DNA from: Planctomyces sp. SH-PL62
GTDB lineage: Bacteria; Planctomycetota; Planctomycetia; Planctomycetales; Planctomycetaceae
Length of the DNA stretch: 34,797 nt
Direction of reading: 5' to 3'
Assembly (NCBI GenBank): GCA_945893045.1
Contig: CAMDEA010000088.1
Span: 1-34,797, forward strand
Below, in pieces: positions 22,331-31,773 of this stretch. A model generated the notes under the pieces. That model saw nothing but the letters and a program-made list of their open reading frames with translations. It made no database searches and had not been told where the DNA came from. Both the position numbers and the translations under genes were made by a program. Within the stretch, counting starts at the first letter, position 1, and the number at the start of each line of letters is the position of its first letter.

Positions 22331-25018
22331 ATGAAACACGCCCTCGCATTCATCGTCTGTTTTCTGATTGCGCCCGTCGCTGCGCAGGAGATCAAACCGG
22401 ACCAGCCGGTAGTGCTGATGAATCCCGGCGAGGCGTTTCAGGACGCCGCTCGGCCGGGGGCGATGATCATTGGCATGGACCGCACGCCGAAGGGTCGCCT
22501 CTGGGGTTGCTGGACGGGCACGGGGGACAAGAAGGACGGCTACTTCCTGCTCGCCACGAGCGATGATGGCGGCGCGTCGTGGTCAAAGCCAAGGCTCGCG
22601 GTGGGTGCGACGATCGCGACGAAGCAACGGCTGAGCGGGGCGTTGGTCGGCAACCTGTGGACCGATCCGCGCGGGAGATTGTGGCTGTTCTTCGACCAGC
22701 AGCTCGGCGATCCGCAGGGTCGCATCACGAACTGGTACATGCGCTGCGATGACCCCGACGCGGCCGAGCCGACATGGTCTGCGCCGATGTTCTTCGCGGA
22801 AGGCTGCACGCTGAATAAGCCAACGGCGCTGAAGAATGGCGAGTGGCTGTTGCCGGTGTCTGACTGGCACAAGAAGACGGCTCGCGTGTTTGCCTCGAAA
22901 GACGAAGGCCGATTGTGGAAGGAACGCGGCTCCTTGCAGTTCCCGGAGTGGAACTTCGACGAGCACATGATGGTCGAGCTGCGCGACGGCCGGCTGTGGA
23001 TGCTCGCGCGCACGAATGGGCAGCCGCACGAGAGTTTCTCCAGCGATGGCGGCGCGACATGGAGCATGCCACGTCAGGCGGCGACGGTGCAGAATGTGAA
23101 TGCGAGATTCTTTCTGCGACGGCTCCAGTCAGGCCGCATCCTGCTCGTGAAGAACGGCTCGCCGACGGAGCGTCTGCAAAAACGGTCGCACATGTCCGCG
23201 TGGCTTTCGGACGACGAGGGCCAGACGTGGAAGGGTGGGCTGCTGCTCGATGAACGCAGTTCGGTGTCGTATCCCGACGGCTTCGAGTCGCCCGATGGAC
23301 TGATCCACATTCTCTACGACTGGAACCGCCACACCGACGCGGAGATTCTGCTGGCGACATTTCGCGAGGCTGACGTACACGCGGGCAAGCTCGTCTCCGA
23401 GGACGCGAAGCTGCGGATGCTCGCGAACAAGGCGACCGGCCCGAAGCCTGAAGTGCTCTACAATGGCGTCGAACTGCCGCTCCCCTGGCCGCCGCCGTTC
23501 CGCGATCCGAACTCGGCCGAACCGATGCCGGTGCCGTATTTGCAGAAGAAGCCCAGATCGATCCTCATCGACGTGGGTCGCCAGCTATTCGTCGATGATT
23601 TCCTCATCGAGAGCACGACACTCAAACGCACGTTCCACCAAGCGAAGAAGTTCGATGGCAATCCGGTCCTCAAAGCTGAAACCGCACGCGAACTCGGCCC
23701 CTCCACGCAAGGCGAGCGTGGCCAAGAAGCAACGACGTTCACCGGCCAGGGCGGTGTCTTCTATGACCCGTTGGAAAAGCACTTCAAGATGTTCTACGTC
23801 GCTGGCTGGCGCGGGCCGCTGTCACTCGCCACGAGCACCGACATGAAGACTTGGACGCGGCACGGTTCGTTGCTCCCCGAAGGCTTGCGCTGGACGGGAC
23901 CGAAGCTCACGAGCGGCGGCTCGGACAACTGCGTGTGGCTCGATCTGAACGCGACGAATCCCGCCGAACGCATCAAGTTCCTCACCTGCTGGCTGCACGT
24001 TCCGAAGGAGCAGCGGCCGACGGGATTCAATCACTCACTGCACGTCTCCGATGGGAAGACATGGTCGGACGCGGTGACCACGAGCATCGCCGCCGATGAT
24101 TACTGCTCGTTCTTCTTCAACCCGTTCCGCGAGAAATGGTGCTTCAGCATCAAGCAGGGGACGTCGCGCGGACGCAGCCGCTACTACCTGGAGAGCGATG
24201 AGTTCCTGAAGAGAGCCGACTGGGACCAGGCCGTGTACTGGACCAACGCCGATCGCCTCGACGCGCCCGAGCCGCAGGGCCGCTATCCCGGCGCGGGGGA
24301 CACGCCGCAGCTCTACAGCCTCAACGCGGTGGCCTATGAGAGCCTGATGGTTGGCATGCACTACATCCATCGCGGCCCGAAGAACGACATCTGCGACCAA
24401 GGCAAATTCCCGAAGCTGCTCGATCTGGAGCTCGGCTTCAGCCGCGATGGTTTTCATTGGGACCGCCCCGACCGACGCGGTTTCATCACCGGCTCGCGCA
24501 CCGAAGGCTCGTGGGACCGCGCCTATCTTCACAGCACGTCGGGCGTTTTCGTCGTGCTCGATGATCAACTCGTCTTTCCCTACATGGGCACAAGCGGCAT
24601 CGCTCCCAGCGGCCACCGTGGCATGTACACCGGCGGCAGCATTGGACTGGCGACGCTGCGACGCGATGGCTTTGCCTCAATGAATGGGCCAGGAGTGCTG
24701 ACCACTCGCCACATGAAGTTCAAAGGCAAGCACTTCTTCGTGAATCTAAACGGCGAATTGAAGGTGGAGGTCATCGACGAAGCCGGAAAGGTTGTCGCCA
24801 TCTCAGAGCTGGTTTCGGGCGACCATACCAAGCAGCGCATTGAACTGCCGGGCCTCGCCGCCCTCGCCGGTAAGCGCGTGCAGTTTCGATTTCATCTGGC
24901 CAGCGGCTCGCTGTATTCCTTCTGGATCAGCAGCGATCCCCACGGCACCAGCAACGGCTACGTCGCCGCCGGAGGCCCCGACTTCAATGGCGTGCGCGAT
25001 GCCAGGATCTCGAAGTGA
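22331..25018 (+). CDS. Secreted sialidase-like / five-bladed-propeller (GH32/43-like) fusion
   Basis: This is an 895-aa protein with a signal peptide (MKHALAFIVCFLIAPVAAQ). The N-terminal half, about 40-400, is a six-bladed sialidase-type propeller with Asp-box motifs SDDGGASW (S77), SSDGGATW (S237) and SDDEGQTW (S293). The second half, about 410-895, begins ILIDVGRQLFVDDF and resembles five-bladed GH32/GH43-like proteins (FYDPLEKHFKMFYVAGW; LATSTDMKTWTRHG). A C-terminal beta sandwich may close it. The ATG at 22331 is chosen for the signal peptide; the frame is open further upstream through phzF but that part is antisense. It is divergent from phzF with 129 bp between. The sugar substrate is unknown. 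Confidence 0.78.
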   Translation: MKHALAFIVCFLIAPVAAQEIKPDQPVVLMNPGEAFQDAARPGAMIIGMDRTPKGRLWGCWTGTGDKKDGYFLLATSDDGGASWSKPRLAVGATIATKQRLSGALVGNLWTDPRGRLWLFFDQQLGDPQGRITNWYMRCDDPDAAEPTWSAPMFFAEGCTLNKPTALKNGEWLLPVSDWHKKTARVFASKDEGRLWKERGSLQFPEWNFDEHMMVELRDGRLWMLARTNGQPHESFSSDGGATWSMPRQAATVQNVNARFFLRRLQSGRILLVKNGSPTERLQKRSHMSAWLSDDEGQTWKGGLLLDERSSVSYPDGFESPDGLIHILYDWNRHTDAEILLATFREADVHAGKLVSEDAKLRMLANKATGPKPEVLYNGVELPLPWPPPFRDPNSAEPMPVPYLQKKPRSILIDVGRQLFVDDFLIESTTLKRTFHQAKKFDGNPVLKAETARELGPSTQGERGQEATTFTGQGGVFYDPLEKHFKMFYVAGWRGPLSLATSTDMKTWTRHGSLLPEGLRWTGPKLTSGGSDNCVWLDLNATNPAERIKFLTCWLHVPKEQRPTGFNHSLHVSDGKTWSDAVTTSIAADDYCSFFFNPFREKWCFSIKQGTSRGRSRYYLESDEFLKRADWDQAVYWTNADRLDAPEPQGRYPGAGDTPQLYSLNAVAYESLMVGMHYIHRGPKNDICDQGKFPKLLDLELGFSRDGFHWDRPDRRGFITGSRTEGSWDRAYLHSTSGVFVVLDDQLVFPYMGTSGIAPSGHRGMYTGGSIGLATLRRDGFASMNGPGVLTTRHMKFKGKHFFVNLNGELKVEVIDEAGKVVAISELVSGDHTKQRIELPGLAALAGKRVQFRFHLASGSLYSFWISSDPHGTSNGYVAAGGPDFNGVRDARISK

Positions 25019-25525
25019 CGGTCGACTTGTCGCTGTTGCGCGATGCGTTCCAAGCGATGACTCACACCACCAAGAGTTCTTCCTCATGAAGCACTTTGAT
25101 TGACACTTCTCGCTGAAGCCGACAGATCCCCACCCGCTTGTCGGGTGGGTGAATCAAATCGGAAGGCTAGAAACGCACCTCCACACCACTCTCTATGTGT
25201 CCGGGTCCGCCGCCGGAGGCGGCGGACCCGGACCCATAGAGAGTGGAAAGGAAAATGACTTCTAGCGTCCCCATCTTCTTCACCCACCCGACAAGCGGGT
25301 GGGGGTCAAGCAGTCGGGATCAGCGAGAAGTGTCCTTTGATTTGGCGATTTCGCAGCCGGCTGGCTTCTCGCTTTTCGCAGGTGAAACACTCTCGGCCTT
25401 ATCCGGCGGAAGGTTGCGGGGACTGACCAGATATCGTCGCAGCCGAACGGATTCAACTTTCCCTGTGCGGATCTTACGATTCGCACAAACGACTATTCAT
25501 CGATTTCAATTTGTGGTGGGACGCG
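25019..25525. other. Intergenic region with nested inverted repeats and no gene
   Basis: About 507 bases without a credible gene. The first two thirds are taken up by the concentric inverted repeat described separately. The remainder (25335-25525) is AT-richer and probably holds the promoter for the following PSCyt1 gene. A small TGTGCG/CGCACA inverted pair at 25464-25469 and 25482-25487 could be an operator, but this is weak. Confidence 0.6.
25102..25334. repeat. Large nested (concentric) inverted repeat, about 233 bp
   Basis: Three layers share nearly the same centre at about 25216. The outer arms, 25102-25116 and 25320-25334, match over 15 bases. The middle arms, 25128-25153 and 25279-25304, match exactly over 26 bases. 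The inner arms, 25186-25214 and 25218-25246, match in 28 of 29 positions around a 3-base loop. A short CTAGAA/TTCTAG pair lies between the middle and inner arms. The arrangement suggests one large element, or palindromes inserted into palindromes. It contains no ORF. Confidence 0.9.
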
Positions 25526-27931
25526 ATGCCTGATTGGGCCAGCATGGCAAGTTTAATCTCGCTGGGATCGGTCTGCCTTTGTCTGCTTGTGCCGGCGGCG
25601 GCGGATGCGGACGAAGCGATCGACTTCAGTCGCGAGATTCGGCCGATCCTGGCCGAACACTGTCTCCATTGCCACGGTCCCGATGCTAAGCAGCGAAAGG
25701 CCGATTTGAGGCTCGACGAATTGGCGAGCGCCATTGCCGAGCGCGGCGGATCGCAGGCCATTGCACCGGGAAAACCGGAGCGAAGCACGCTGCTGGAACG
25801 CGTGCAAAGTGACGACCCCGACGTGCAGATGCCTCCGGCCGATGCGGGTCAGCGGAGGTTGACGCGCGGCGAGATCGACCTGCTGCGGCGCTGGATCGCA
25901 CAAGGAGCGAAGTGGTCCGAGCATTGGTCGTTCGTGGTGCCCCGGCGGCCAAGCCTGCCGACGGTGCGCGACGCCACTTGGCCGCAGAACGGCATTGACT
26001 ACTTCATCCTCTCCAGACTGGATCGGGAAGGACTTCGCCCGTCAGCGCCGGTGGAACCTGTCGGACTGCTGCGCCGCGTGACGCAGGACTTGACCGGATT
26101 GCCGCCGACCATCGCAGAGGTCGAAAACTTTCTCGCGGATGATGCACACGATGCCTACGAAAAGGTCGTCGAGCGGCTGCTGAATTCGCCGCGCTACGGC
26201 GAGCACATGGCGCTCGCGTGGCTCGATGCCGCGCGCTACGCCGACACCAGTGGTTACCAAGCCGACTGGGAGCGTTTCATGTGGCCGTGGCGAGATTGGG
26301 TGGTGGGAGCCAATAACACCAATCTTCCGTTCGATCAATTCACGGTCGAGCAGCTCGCGGGCGATCTGTTACCCAACGCGACCCCGTCGCAGGTGCTCGC
26401 GACCGGTTTCAACCGGAACCATCGGATCAACGACGAAGGGGGCAGCCTCGACGCCGAATTTGAAGTCGAATACGTCGTCGATCGCGTGGACACGACGAGC
26501 ACCGTCTGGCTCGGACTGACGGCCGGCTGCGCGCGGTGCCACGATCACAAGTACGATCCGATCTCTCAGAAGGAGTATTACCGGCTCTTCGCGTTCTTCA
26601 ATAACGTTCCTGAAAAGGGAATCGACGGCCGCCACGGCGCAGCGAAGCCCTTCATCGAGGTTCCCAATCCAGCCGTGCAGGCAAGAATCGCGGATTTGAA
26701 GCGGCAGCTCGAAACACGACACGCGACGTTCGCGCAGTTGGCGGAAGGATCACCCGAGCGTAAAGCCGCGACGAAAGAAATTGCCGAGGTCGCAGAAGCC
26801 ATCAAGAAGCTGCAACCGCGAGCCGTCACTCAGGTGCAGGTGATGCAGGAATTGCCGGGGCGGCGGCCGACTTATCTGCTCAACCGCGGCGTTTACAACC
26901 AGCCGGACACCAGCGAACAACTGACGCCGGGATTGCCGAGCAGCCTGGGCGGTCTGCCGCACGAGCGACCGGCGGATCGTCTGGCGTTCGCGCGTTGGCT
27001 CGTCAGTGAAGAGAACACACTGACCGCGCGCGTCACGGCGAATCGGCTCTGGCAACATCATTTCGGCGCTGGCCTGGTCCGGACGCCGGAAGATTTCGGC
27101 AGCCGTGGCGAGCGGCCGACGCATCCGGAACTTCTCGACTGGCTGGCCACGGAACTGGTTCGCGTCAACTGGGACATGAAGGCGCTGCATCGCCTCGTCG
27201 TCACCAGTGCCACCTATCGTCAGTCGTCGCACACCACACCGGAACTCTTGAGTCGTGATCCCGACAATCGGCTGTTGTCTCGCGGTCCACGGCGGCGGCT
27301 GACCGGCGCGGCGATCCGCGACCAGGCGCTCTTCGTCAGCGGATTGCTGTCGGGAACGATGGGCGGCCCGTCCGTGAAGCCTTATCAGCCGGCCGGGTTG
27401 TGGGAGGAACTTTCCTTCGGCACCGGCAAGACGAGCGTGGATTTCTATGTGCAGGATCACGGCGAAAGTCTCTATCGCCGCAGCCTGTACACGTTCTGGA
27501 AGCGAACCGTCGCCCCGCCGAGCATGGCCGTGTTCGACGGTGGCGGTCGCGACATGTGCCGAGTCAACTTCGAACTGACCAACACACCGCTGCAGGCGCT
27601 CACGCTGCAGAACGACATCACCTTCGTGGAAGCCTCGCGTCATCTAGCGCGGCGGATGTTGCAGGACGGAGGCACGTCGGCCGATGACCAGTTGACCTAC
27701 GGTTGGCGAACGATCCTCACGCGAATGCCGCGTCCCGAAGAGCTCGCCGTCCTGCGGCGTTCGCTGGAACGGTATCGTTCGGTTTATCGAAACAACGCGG
27801 CAGCCGCCGAGCAGCTCTTGCGCGTCGGCGAATCCGCGCGCGATGCTCAACTGGACGCCGCCGAGCACGCCGCCATGACGATGGTGGCGCATACGCTGCT
27901 CAATCTCGATGAAGCGATCGTGTTCGAGTAA
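25526..27931 (+). CDS. PSCyt1-DUF1549-DUF1553 planctomycete cytochrome protein
   Basis: This protein is about 801 aa from ATG 25526; ATG 25544 is also possible. A signal peptide ends near residue 28. The planctomycete cytochrome c domain has CLHCH at 46-50 and a QMPP segment for the possible axial Met. DUF1549 covers about 150-350 and includes a second CARCH at 335-339. DUF1553 (FARWLVSEENTLTARVTANR ...) covers about 490-780. This three-domain form is a hallmark of Planctomycetota and related phyla and nearly always precedes a DUF1501 gene, as here. It is believed to act in the periplasm, perhaps in polysaccharide oxidation; the exact reaction is unknown. Confidence 0.93.
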   Translation: MPDWASMASLISLGSVCLCLLVPAAADADEAIDFSREIRPILAEHCLHCHGPDAKQRKADLRLDELASAIAERGGSQAIAPGKPERSTLLERVQSDDPDVQMPPADAGQRRLTRGEIDLLRRWIAQGAKWSEHWSFVVPRRPSLPTVRDATWPQNGIDYFILSRLDREGLRPSAPVEPVGLLRRVTQDLTGLPPTIAEVENFLADDAHDAYEKVVERLLNSPRYGEHMALAWLDAARYADTSGYQADWERFMWPWRDWVVGANNTNLPFDQFTVEQLAGDLLPNATPSQVLATGFNRNHRINDEGGSLDAEFEVEYVVDRVDTTSTVWLGLTAGCARCHDHKYDPISQKEYYRLFAFFNNVPEKGIDGRHGAAKPFIEVPNPAVQARIADLKRQLETRHATFAQLAEGSPERKAATKEIAEVAEAIKKLQPRAVTQVQVMQELPGRRPTYLLNRGVYNQPDTSEQLTPGLPSSLGGLPHERPADRLAFARWLVSEENTLTARVTANRLWQHHFGAGLVRTPEDFGSRGERPTHPELLDWLATELVRVNWDMKALHRLVVTSATYRQSSHTTPELLSRDPDNRLLSRGPRRRLTGAAIRDQALFVSGLLSGTMGGPSVKPYQPAGLWEELSFGTGKTSVDFYVQDHGESLYRRSLYTFWKRTVAPPSMAVFDGGGRDMCRVNFELTNTPLQALTLQNDITFVEASRHLARRMLQDGGTSADDQLTYGWRTILTRMPRPEELAVLRRSLERYRSVYRNNAAAAEQLLRVGESARDAQLDAAEHAAMTMVAHTLLNLDEAIVFE

Positions 27932-27954
27932 GCGAGCGGTAGAATCAAAGTGAC

Positions 27955-28017
27955 CGTAGACCGGACGCCTACGTCCGGTCATGTTCGAGCCGACCGGACG
28001 TAGGCGTCCGGTCTACG
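27955..28017. repeat. Palindromic element: perfect 26-bp inverted repeat, same family as in DUF58
   Basis: The arms at 27955-27980 and 27992-28017 are perfect reverse complements, with an 11-base loop. The core GGACGCCTACGTCC is the same as in the DUF58-internal element at 2124-2182. It lies between the PSCyt1 and DUF1501 genes of one probable operon, where a hairpin could affect mRNA stability or relative expression. Confidence 0.92.
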
Positions 28018-28065
28018 ATTGGTATGCGAATTCCTGCCGCTCGCCTAAGCAAGGATCGGTTGACG

Positions 28066-29493
28066 ATGAACGAACAGCTCAACTGGGAACGACGCCGATT
28101 CTTGGCCCAGAGCGCTTCCGGATTGGGCGTCGCCGCGCTGTCGACGCTGTTCGCTCAAGATGGATTCGCCGCGAGTGGCCGGCCGGAGTTGCCGCACTTC
28201 ACGCCGCGGGCCAAGCGGGCGATCTACCTGTTTCAAAGCGGTGGTCCTTCGCAGATGGACCTGTTCGACGATAAGCCGGCGATGAAGGAGTATTTTGACA
28301 AAGACCTCCCCGACAGCATTCGCATGGGGCAGCGGATTACGACAATGACATCGGGACAGAAGCGGTTCCCAATTGCACCGTCAATCTTTCGGTTTCGACA
28401 GCACGGCGAAAGCGGGGCCTGGTTGAGCGAACTGCTCCCACACACGGCATCGGTCGCTGATCACATCTGCTTCGTCAAGACCGTGGTGACTGAGGCGATC
28501 AATCACGATCCGGCGGTGACGTTCTTTCAGACGGGGTCGCAGATCGCCGGTCGGCCGAGCATGGGAGCCTGGGCCAGTTATGGCCTGGGCACGGAAAACA
28601 CCGATCTGCCGGCGTTCGTCGCGATGACGTCGCTCGGGACCGGCAACAAGAACGACCAGCCGCTCTACGATCGCTTGTGGGGCAGTGGCTTTCTGCCGAC
28701 CACGCACCAGGGAGTCAAATTTCGTGGTGCCGACGATCCGGTGTTGTATTTGAAGAACCCACCCGGCGTGGCCCCGGAACTCAAGCGAGCCATGCTCGAC
28801 GACCTGGGAGAACTCAACCGCCAGCGTTTGGGAATCGTCGGCGATCCTGAGATTGCCACGCGGATCGCCCAGTACGAACTGGCGTTCCGCATGCAGACGT
28901 CGATTCCGAAGTTGACCGACTACTCCACCGAGCCGAAGCATGTGCTCGACATGTACGGCCCGGACGTCGCGAAGCCTGGCACCTACGCCTCGAACTGTCT
29001 GCTCGCGCGCCGGCTGTCCGAGAGCGGCGTGCGGTTTGTGCAGTTGTTTCACCGAGGCTGGGATCAGCACAACACGTTGCCGAAGGCGCTGCGGGGTCAG
29101 TGTGCCGATACCGATCAGCCCACAACGGCGTTGATCAAAGACCTGCAGCAGCGCGGCCTGTTGGATGAAACATTGATCGTGTGGGGCGGTGAATTCGGCC
29201 GCACGATCTATTGCCAGGGGGAATTGAGCGGCACCAACTATGGCCGCGACCATCACCCGCGTTGCTTTACCGTCTGGATGGCCGGCGGTGGTATCCGGCC
29301 GGGCATGAGCTGGGGAAGAACGGACGATTTCTCCTACAACGTCGTCGAGAACCCGGTTCCGGTCTACGATCTCCACGCCACGATGTTGCACCTGATGGGC
29401 ATCGACCATCGACGCCTGACGTTCCGCTTTCAGGGGCGTGATCATCGTTTGACCGACGCCCACGGAAATGTCGTTCGCGAGTTGTTGGCCTGA
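28066..29493 (+). CDS. DUF1501 Tat-exported protein (sulfatase-like fold)
   Basis: This protein is about 475 aa from ATG 28066, with AAGGA ten bases upstream; the ATG at 28024 lies just past the palindrome and lacks one. A twin-arginine signal (RRRFLAQSASGLGVAALSTLF) is at the N-terminus. The body has DUF1501 signatures, including FQSGGPSQMDLFD near the start, GRDHHPRCFTVWMAGGG and a final HLMGIDHRRLTFRFQGRD. DUF1501 shares the alkaline phosphatase/sulfatase fold but its activity is not established. It follows the PSCyt1-DUF1549-DUF1553 gene by 134 bp with a palindrome between, the standard gene pair of this phylum. Confidence 0.92.
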   Translation: MNEQLNWERRRFLAQSASGLGVAALSTLFAQDGFAASGRPELPHFTPRAKRAIYLFQSGGPSQMDLFDDKPAMKEYFDKDLPDSIRMGQRITTMTSGQKRFPIAPSIFRFRQHGESGAWLSELLPHTASVADHICFVKTVVTEAINHDPAVTFFQTGSQIAGRPSMGAWASYGLGTENTDLPAFVAMTSLGTGNKNDQPLYDRLWGSGFLPTTHQGVKFRGADDPVLYLKNPPGVAPELKRAMLDDLGELNRQRLGIVGDPEIATRIAQYELAFRMQTSIPKLTDYSTEPKHVLDMYGPDVAKPGTYASNCLLARRLSESGVRFVQLFHRGWDQHNTLPKALRGQCADTDQPTTALIKDLQQRGLLDETLIVWGGEFGRTIYCQGELSGTNYGRDHHPRCFTVWMAGGGIRPGMSWGRTDDFSYNVVENPVPVYDLHATMLHLMGIDHRRLTFRFQGRDHRLTDAHGNVVRELLA

Positions 29494-29542
29494 CGAACCC
29501 GTAACAGCCGGGACTGAGTTTCGGCAACGGAAAGAGACATCA

Positions 29543-30679
29543 ATGGCCGCAGGAATGAAATGCTTCGCAGCGATGATCACGGCTCTGACGCTGCTGAGTA
29601 CGGCACCTGTTTTCGGGCAAGCTCAAGGTGCTCTGCCCCCGATTAAGGCCGTGGATTACGACCAGAACGGGGCCTTTCGCGTCAACGGCAAACCCTTCTT
29701 TCCGATCGCCCTTTACGACGCACCGCTGGATGACGAGACGCTCCGTGAGCTGCGCGACTTTGGCTTTAATGTGCTCGCCTGCGATGCAAAATCCTGCACG
29801 TCGCTTCCGGCCAAGGGGTTTTATGGTGCGAGCCATGCCGACAAAACGGTTGACGATCTCAGCGGTGTGCTCTTGGGAGTCGGCATCGACAGCCCGGCTC
29901 TGTACTTGAAGCAGGATCTTCTCAAGCAGGTCGCCGAGGCCAATGCCAAGACCAGCGCCGCTGTACCCAGCCGGCCGATCATGAACGCCATCGGCTACTG
30001 GGAGGACGAGCCCGCCGGCGTGGTCATGGGAAAGCTGCCGTCGCAGGCGGTCTACGAGAACCTTGTGACGGCCATCGACGTGTCCGCGCCGTATCTTTAC
30101 CCCGTCCCTTACCAGCCCATCTCCAGCGTTGGCGACGCTGTGGCCCGCGCCCGCACGGCGACCGCTCACAAGAAACCCATCTTGCCAGTCCTGCAACTCT
30201 TTGTCTGGGAAGCGAAGGACCGTTATCCGACGCCAGCCGAGTTGCGCTGCATGGCCTTTCTCGCTCTGGCCGAAGGAGCCCACGGCATTGGCTACTATTC
30301 CTACGGCACCGTCACCGGCCGGCCTCAGACAACCATCGCCGCGGCCCAGCCGGAATTGTGGAAGAGCGTGAAGCGTTTGAACCACGACCTCGCCGACATC
30401 GGCCCCCGGCTCCTCGCCGGCACGGAAACAAATGACCTCGCGGTCGGCAAAGGGACGCCTTCCGTGAAGATGAAAGTCGTTCGTGAAAAAGACAGTCTGC
30501 TCGCGGTCGTCGTCAACGTCGCCGCGAACCGTCAAGCAGTGGAGTTGATCTGCCAGACCAAAACTTTCGGCCAGATCGTCTTGCAGAATGGCCAGCAGAT
30601 CGAGGTCAAGGAAAGCGTCGTCACGTTGCCGTTGGAACCTTATGGTGTCGAGATCATTCGCTTGATCAATACCCGATAG
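29543..30679 (+). CDS. Secreted TIM-barrel, glycosidase-like protein
   Basis: This protein is about 378 aa from ATG 29543, preceded by GGAAAGAG. A signal peptide ends near AFG-Q at about 22-25. The sequence (NGKPFFPIALYD ... LRDFGFNVLACD ... GYWEDEPAG ... LQLFVWEAKDRYPTPAELRCMAFLALAEGAHGIGYYSYG) has the rhythm of an (alpha/beta)8 barrel of the GH-A type, with a possible acid/base Glu in YWEDEP. A second catalytic Glu is not obvious. The C-terminus looks like a small beta sandwich. It follows the DUF1501 gene by 49 bp and may be cotranscribed with it. The family is not assigned. Confidence 0.7.
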   Translation: MAAGMKCFAAMITALTLLSTAPVFGQAQGALPPIKAVDYDQNGAFRVNGKPFFPIALYDAPLDDETLRELRDFGFNVLACDAKSCTSLPAKGFYGASHADKTVDDLSGVLLGVGIDSPALYLKQDLLKQVAEANAKTSAAVPSRPIMNAIGYWEDEPAGVVMGKLPSQAVYENLVTAIDVSAPYLYPVPYQPISSVGDAVARARTATAHKKPILPVLQLFVWEAKDRYPTPAELRCMAFLALAEGAHGIGYYSYGTVTGRPQTTIAAAQPELWKSVKRLNHDLADIGPRLLAGTETNDLAVGKGTPSVKMKVVREKDSLLAVVVNVAANRQAVELICQTKTFGQIVLQNGQQIEVKESVVTLPLEPYGVEIIRLINTR

Positions 30680-30708
30680 AAATCCGAGTCGCGACCGCGG
30701 TGACCGGT

Positions 30709-30885
30709 TCACAGCAATGCCTTGTGTCCAATGAGCGGCGAGCTCAGGAAACCCGCGCCGAGCGCGACGTGGTTGAAGAACCGAAAACATTCGTGCCGGT
30801 CTTCGTCGTCGCGAACGCTGTCCGCGCGATCGACTCCGCGATTCAGGACGTGATCGACGCCTCCCGGAATCTCAATGCGGCGACG
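30709..30885 (-). pseudogene. Remnant of a RAYT (REP-associated Y1 transposase) gene
   Basis: A minus-strand reading of 30885-30709 gives RRRRIEIPGGVDHVLNRG, followed by RADSVRDDEDRHECFRFF. This closely resembles the N-terminus of RAYT/Y1 transposases, which begin R-IEIPG-xYHVxNRG and continue with a DDxDR segment. The catalytic HUH and Tyr parts are absent. After CFRFF it changes to an unrelated tail (NHVALGAGFLSSPLIGHKALL) and stops at 30709. There is no start codon at the 5' side, where it abuts the DUF559 stop. It is a dead fragment. The tail is not recognised. Confidence 0.55.
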
Positions 30886-30896
30886 TCGCTCAGTTT

Positions 30897-31730
30897 TCAG
30901 AACAACCGCAATTGCTTGGTCCCATCAGGCTCCGTGATCGGAACCGATTTGATCGAGTCATCGAAGCGCAGCAACCCGCCGCAGCGGTTCACCGTTGTGG
31001 ACACCTTGCGCATACAGCCGGGCAAATCCTTCGTCAGTTGGCCGGTGTTGAAACGGAGAACGTGCCAGCCCCGCTGTTCGAGAAAGTTGTTGCGGTCATT
31101 GTCGTAGGCGGCCCTTTGCGGATTGCTGTGCCAGCGGTCGCCATCACATTCGACGTCGATGTTCCGGTCGTGACAAAGGAGAGCGAAATCCAGGCAGTAA
31201 TGAGTTTTCGTGTCCCCTTCCCACCACTGCCGTTCGGCTTCGATCCCTTCCAGTTTGAACGCGGCCCACAGTCGATCTTCCAACGGACTGCCATGCACGA
31301 GGTCGTTGATCTCCAAAGCGGTCTGGAACTTCTTCCAAATCGACGGAACAAAAACGATGCGGCGTTGGCGGCGGCTCAAAATCGGCTCAGGCCGAACCTG
31401 CAAGCGATCGAGTGCAATGCGGTGATACCAGTCCTGCGCTCGCGGATGCCCGGCTTGAGAAGGCAACAATTCGACGCGCCGACGGCGATCAATTCGTTCG
31501 ACCTTGGCCCAATAACGGACAGACCATTTCTCGCGTTCGAATGTTTGCGTGAGATAGAACGCAATCCATCGAATCTTCTCGACTCCATCGGGTGCCGTCT
31601 TTTCGGGAATGCGATACCAGTGTTCCGATTCCGCGCGTTCAAAGTCCGCGCGGTTATTGAGCACCGCCACGAGTCCGGGAGCATCGTTGGGGAAACGCGG
31701 TCCCCTGCTGGCGGCTTTGTCCTTTGGCAT
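30897..31730 (-). CDS. DUF559/Vsr-like endonuclease-domain protein
   Basis: This protein is about 277 aa from ATG 31730. The C-terminal third matches DUF559, a PD-(D/E)XK (Vsr-like) nuclease family. D181 (YCLDFALL) and E194 (DVECDGDRWH) are candidate active-site residues, followed by the typical DNDRNNFLEQRGWHVLRF. The N-terminal 170 residues are basic and not recognised; they could bind DNA. It lies 43 bp after the DUF6933 gene and is probably in one operon with it. A defence or repair role is possible but unproven. Confidence 0.72.
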   Translation of the reverse strand: MPKDKAASRGPRFPNDAPGLVAVLNNRADFERAESEHWYRIPEKTAPDGVEKIRWIAFYLTQTFEREKWSVRYWAKVERIDRRRRVELLPSQAGHPRAQDWYHRIALDRLQVRPEPILSRRQRRIVFVPSIWKKFQTALEINDLVHGSPLEDRLWAAFKLEGIEAERQWWEGDTKTHYCLDFALLCHDRNIDVECDGDRWHSNPQRAAYDNDRNNFLEQRGWHVLRFNTGQLTKDLPGCMRKVSTTVNRCGGLLRFDDSIKSVPITEPDGTKQLRLF

Positions 31731-31773
31731 GTGAGCAGTCCGGAACGGATAAGGAGGAAAGTAAGAGGACACT

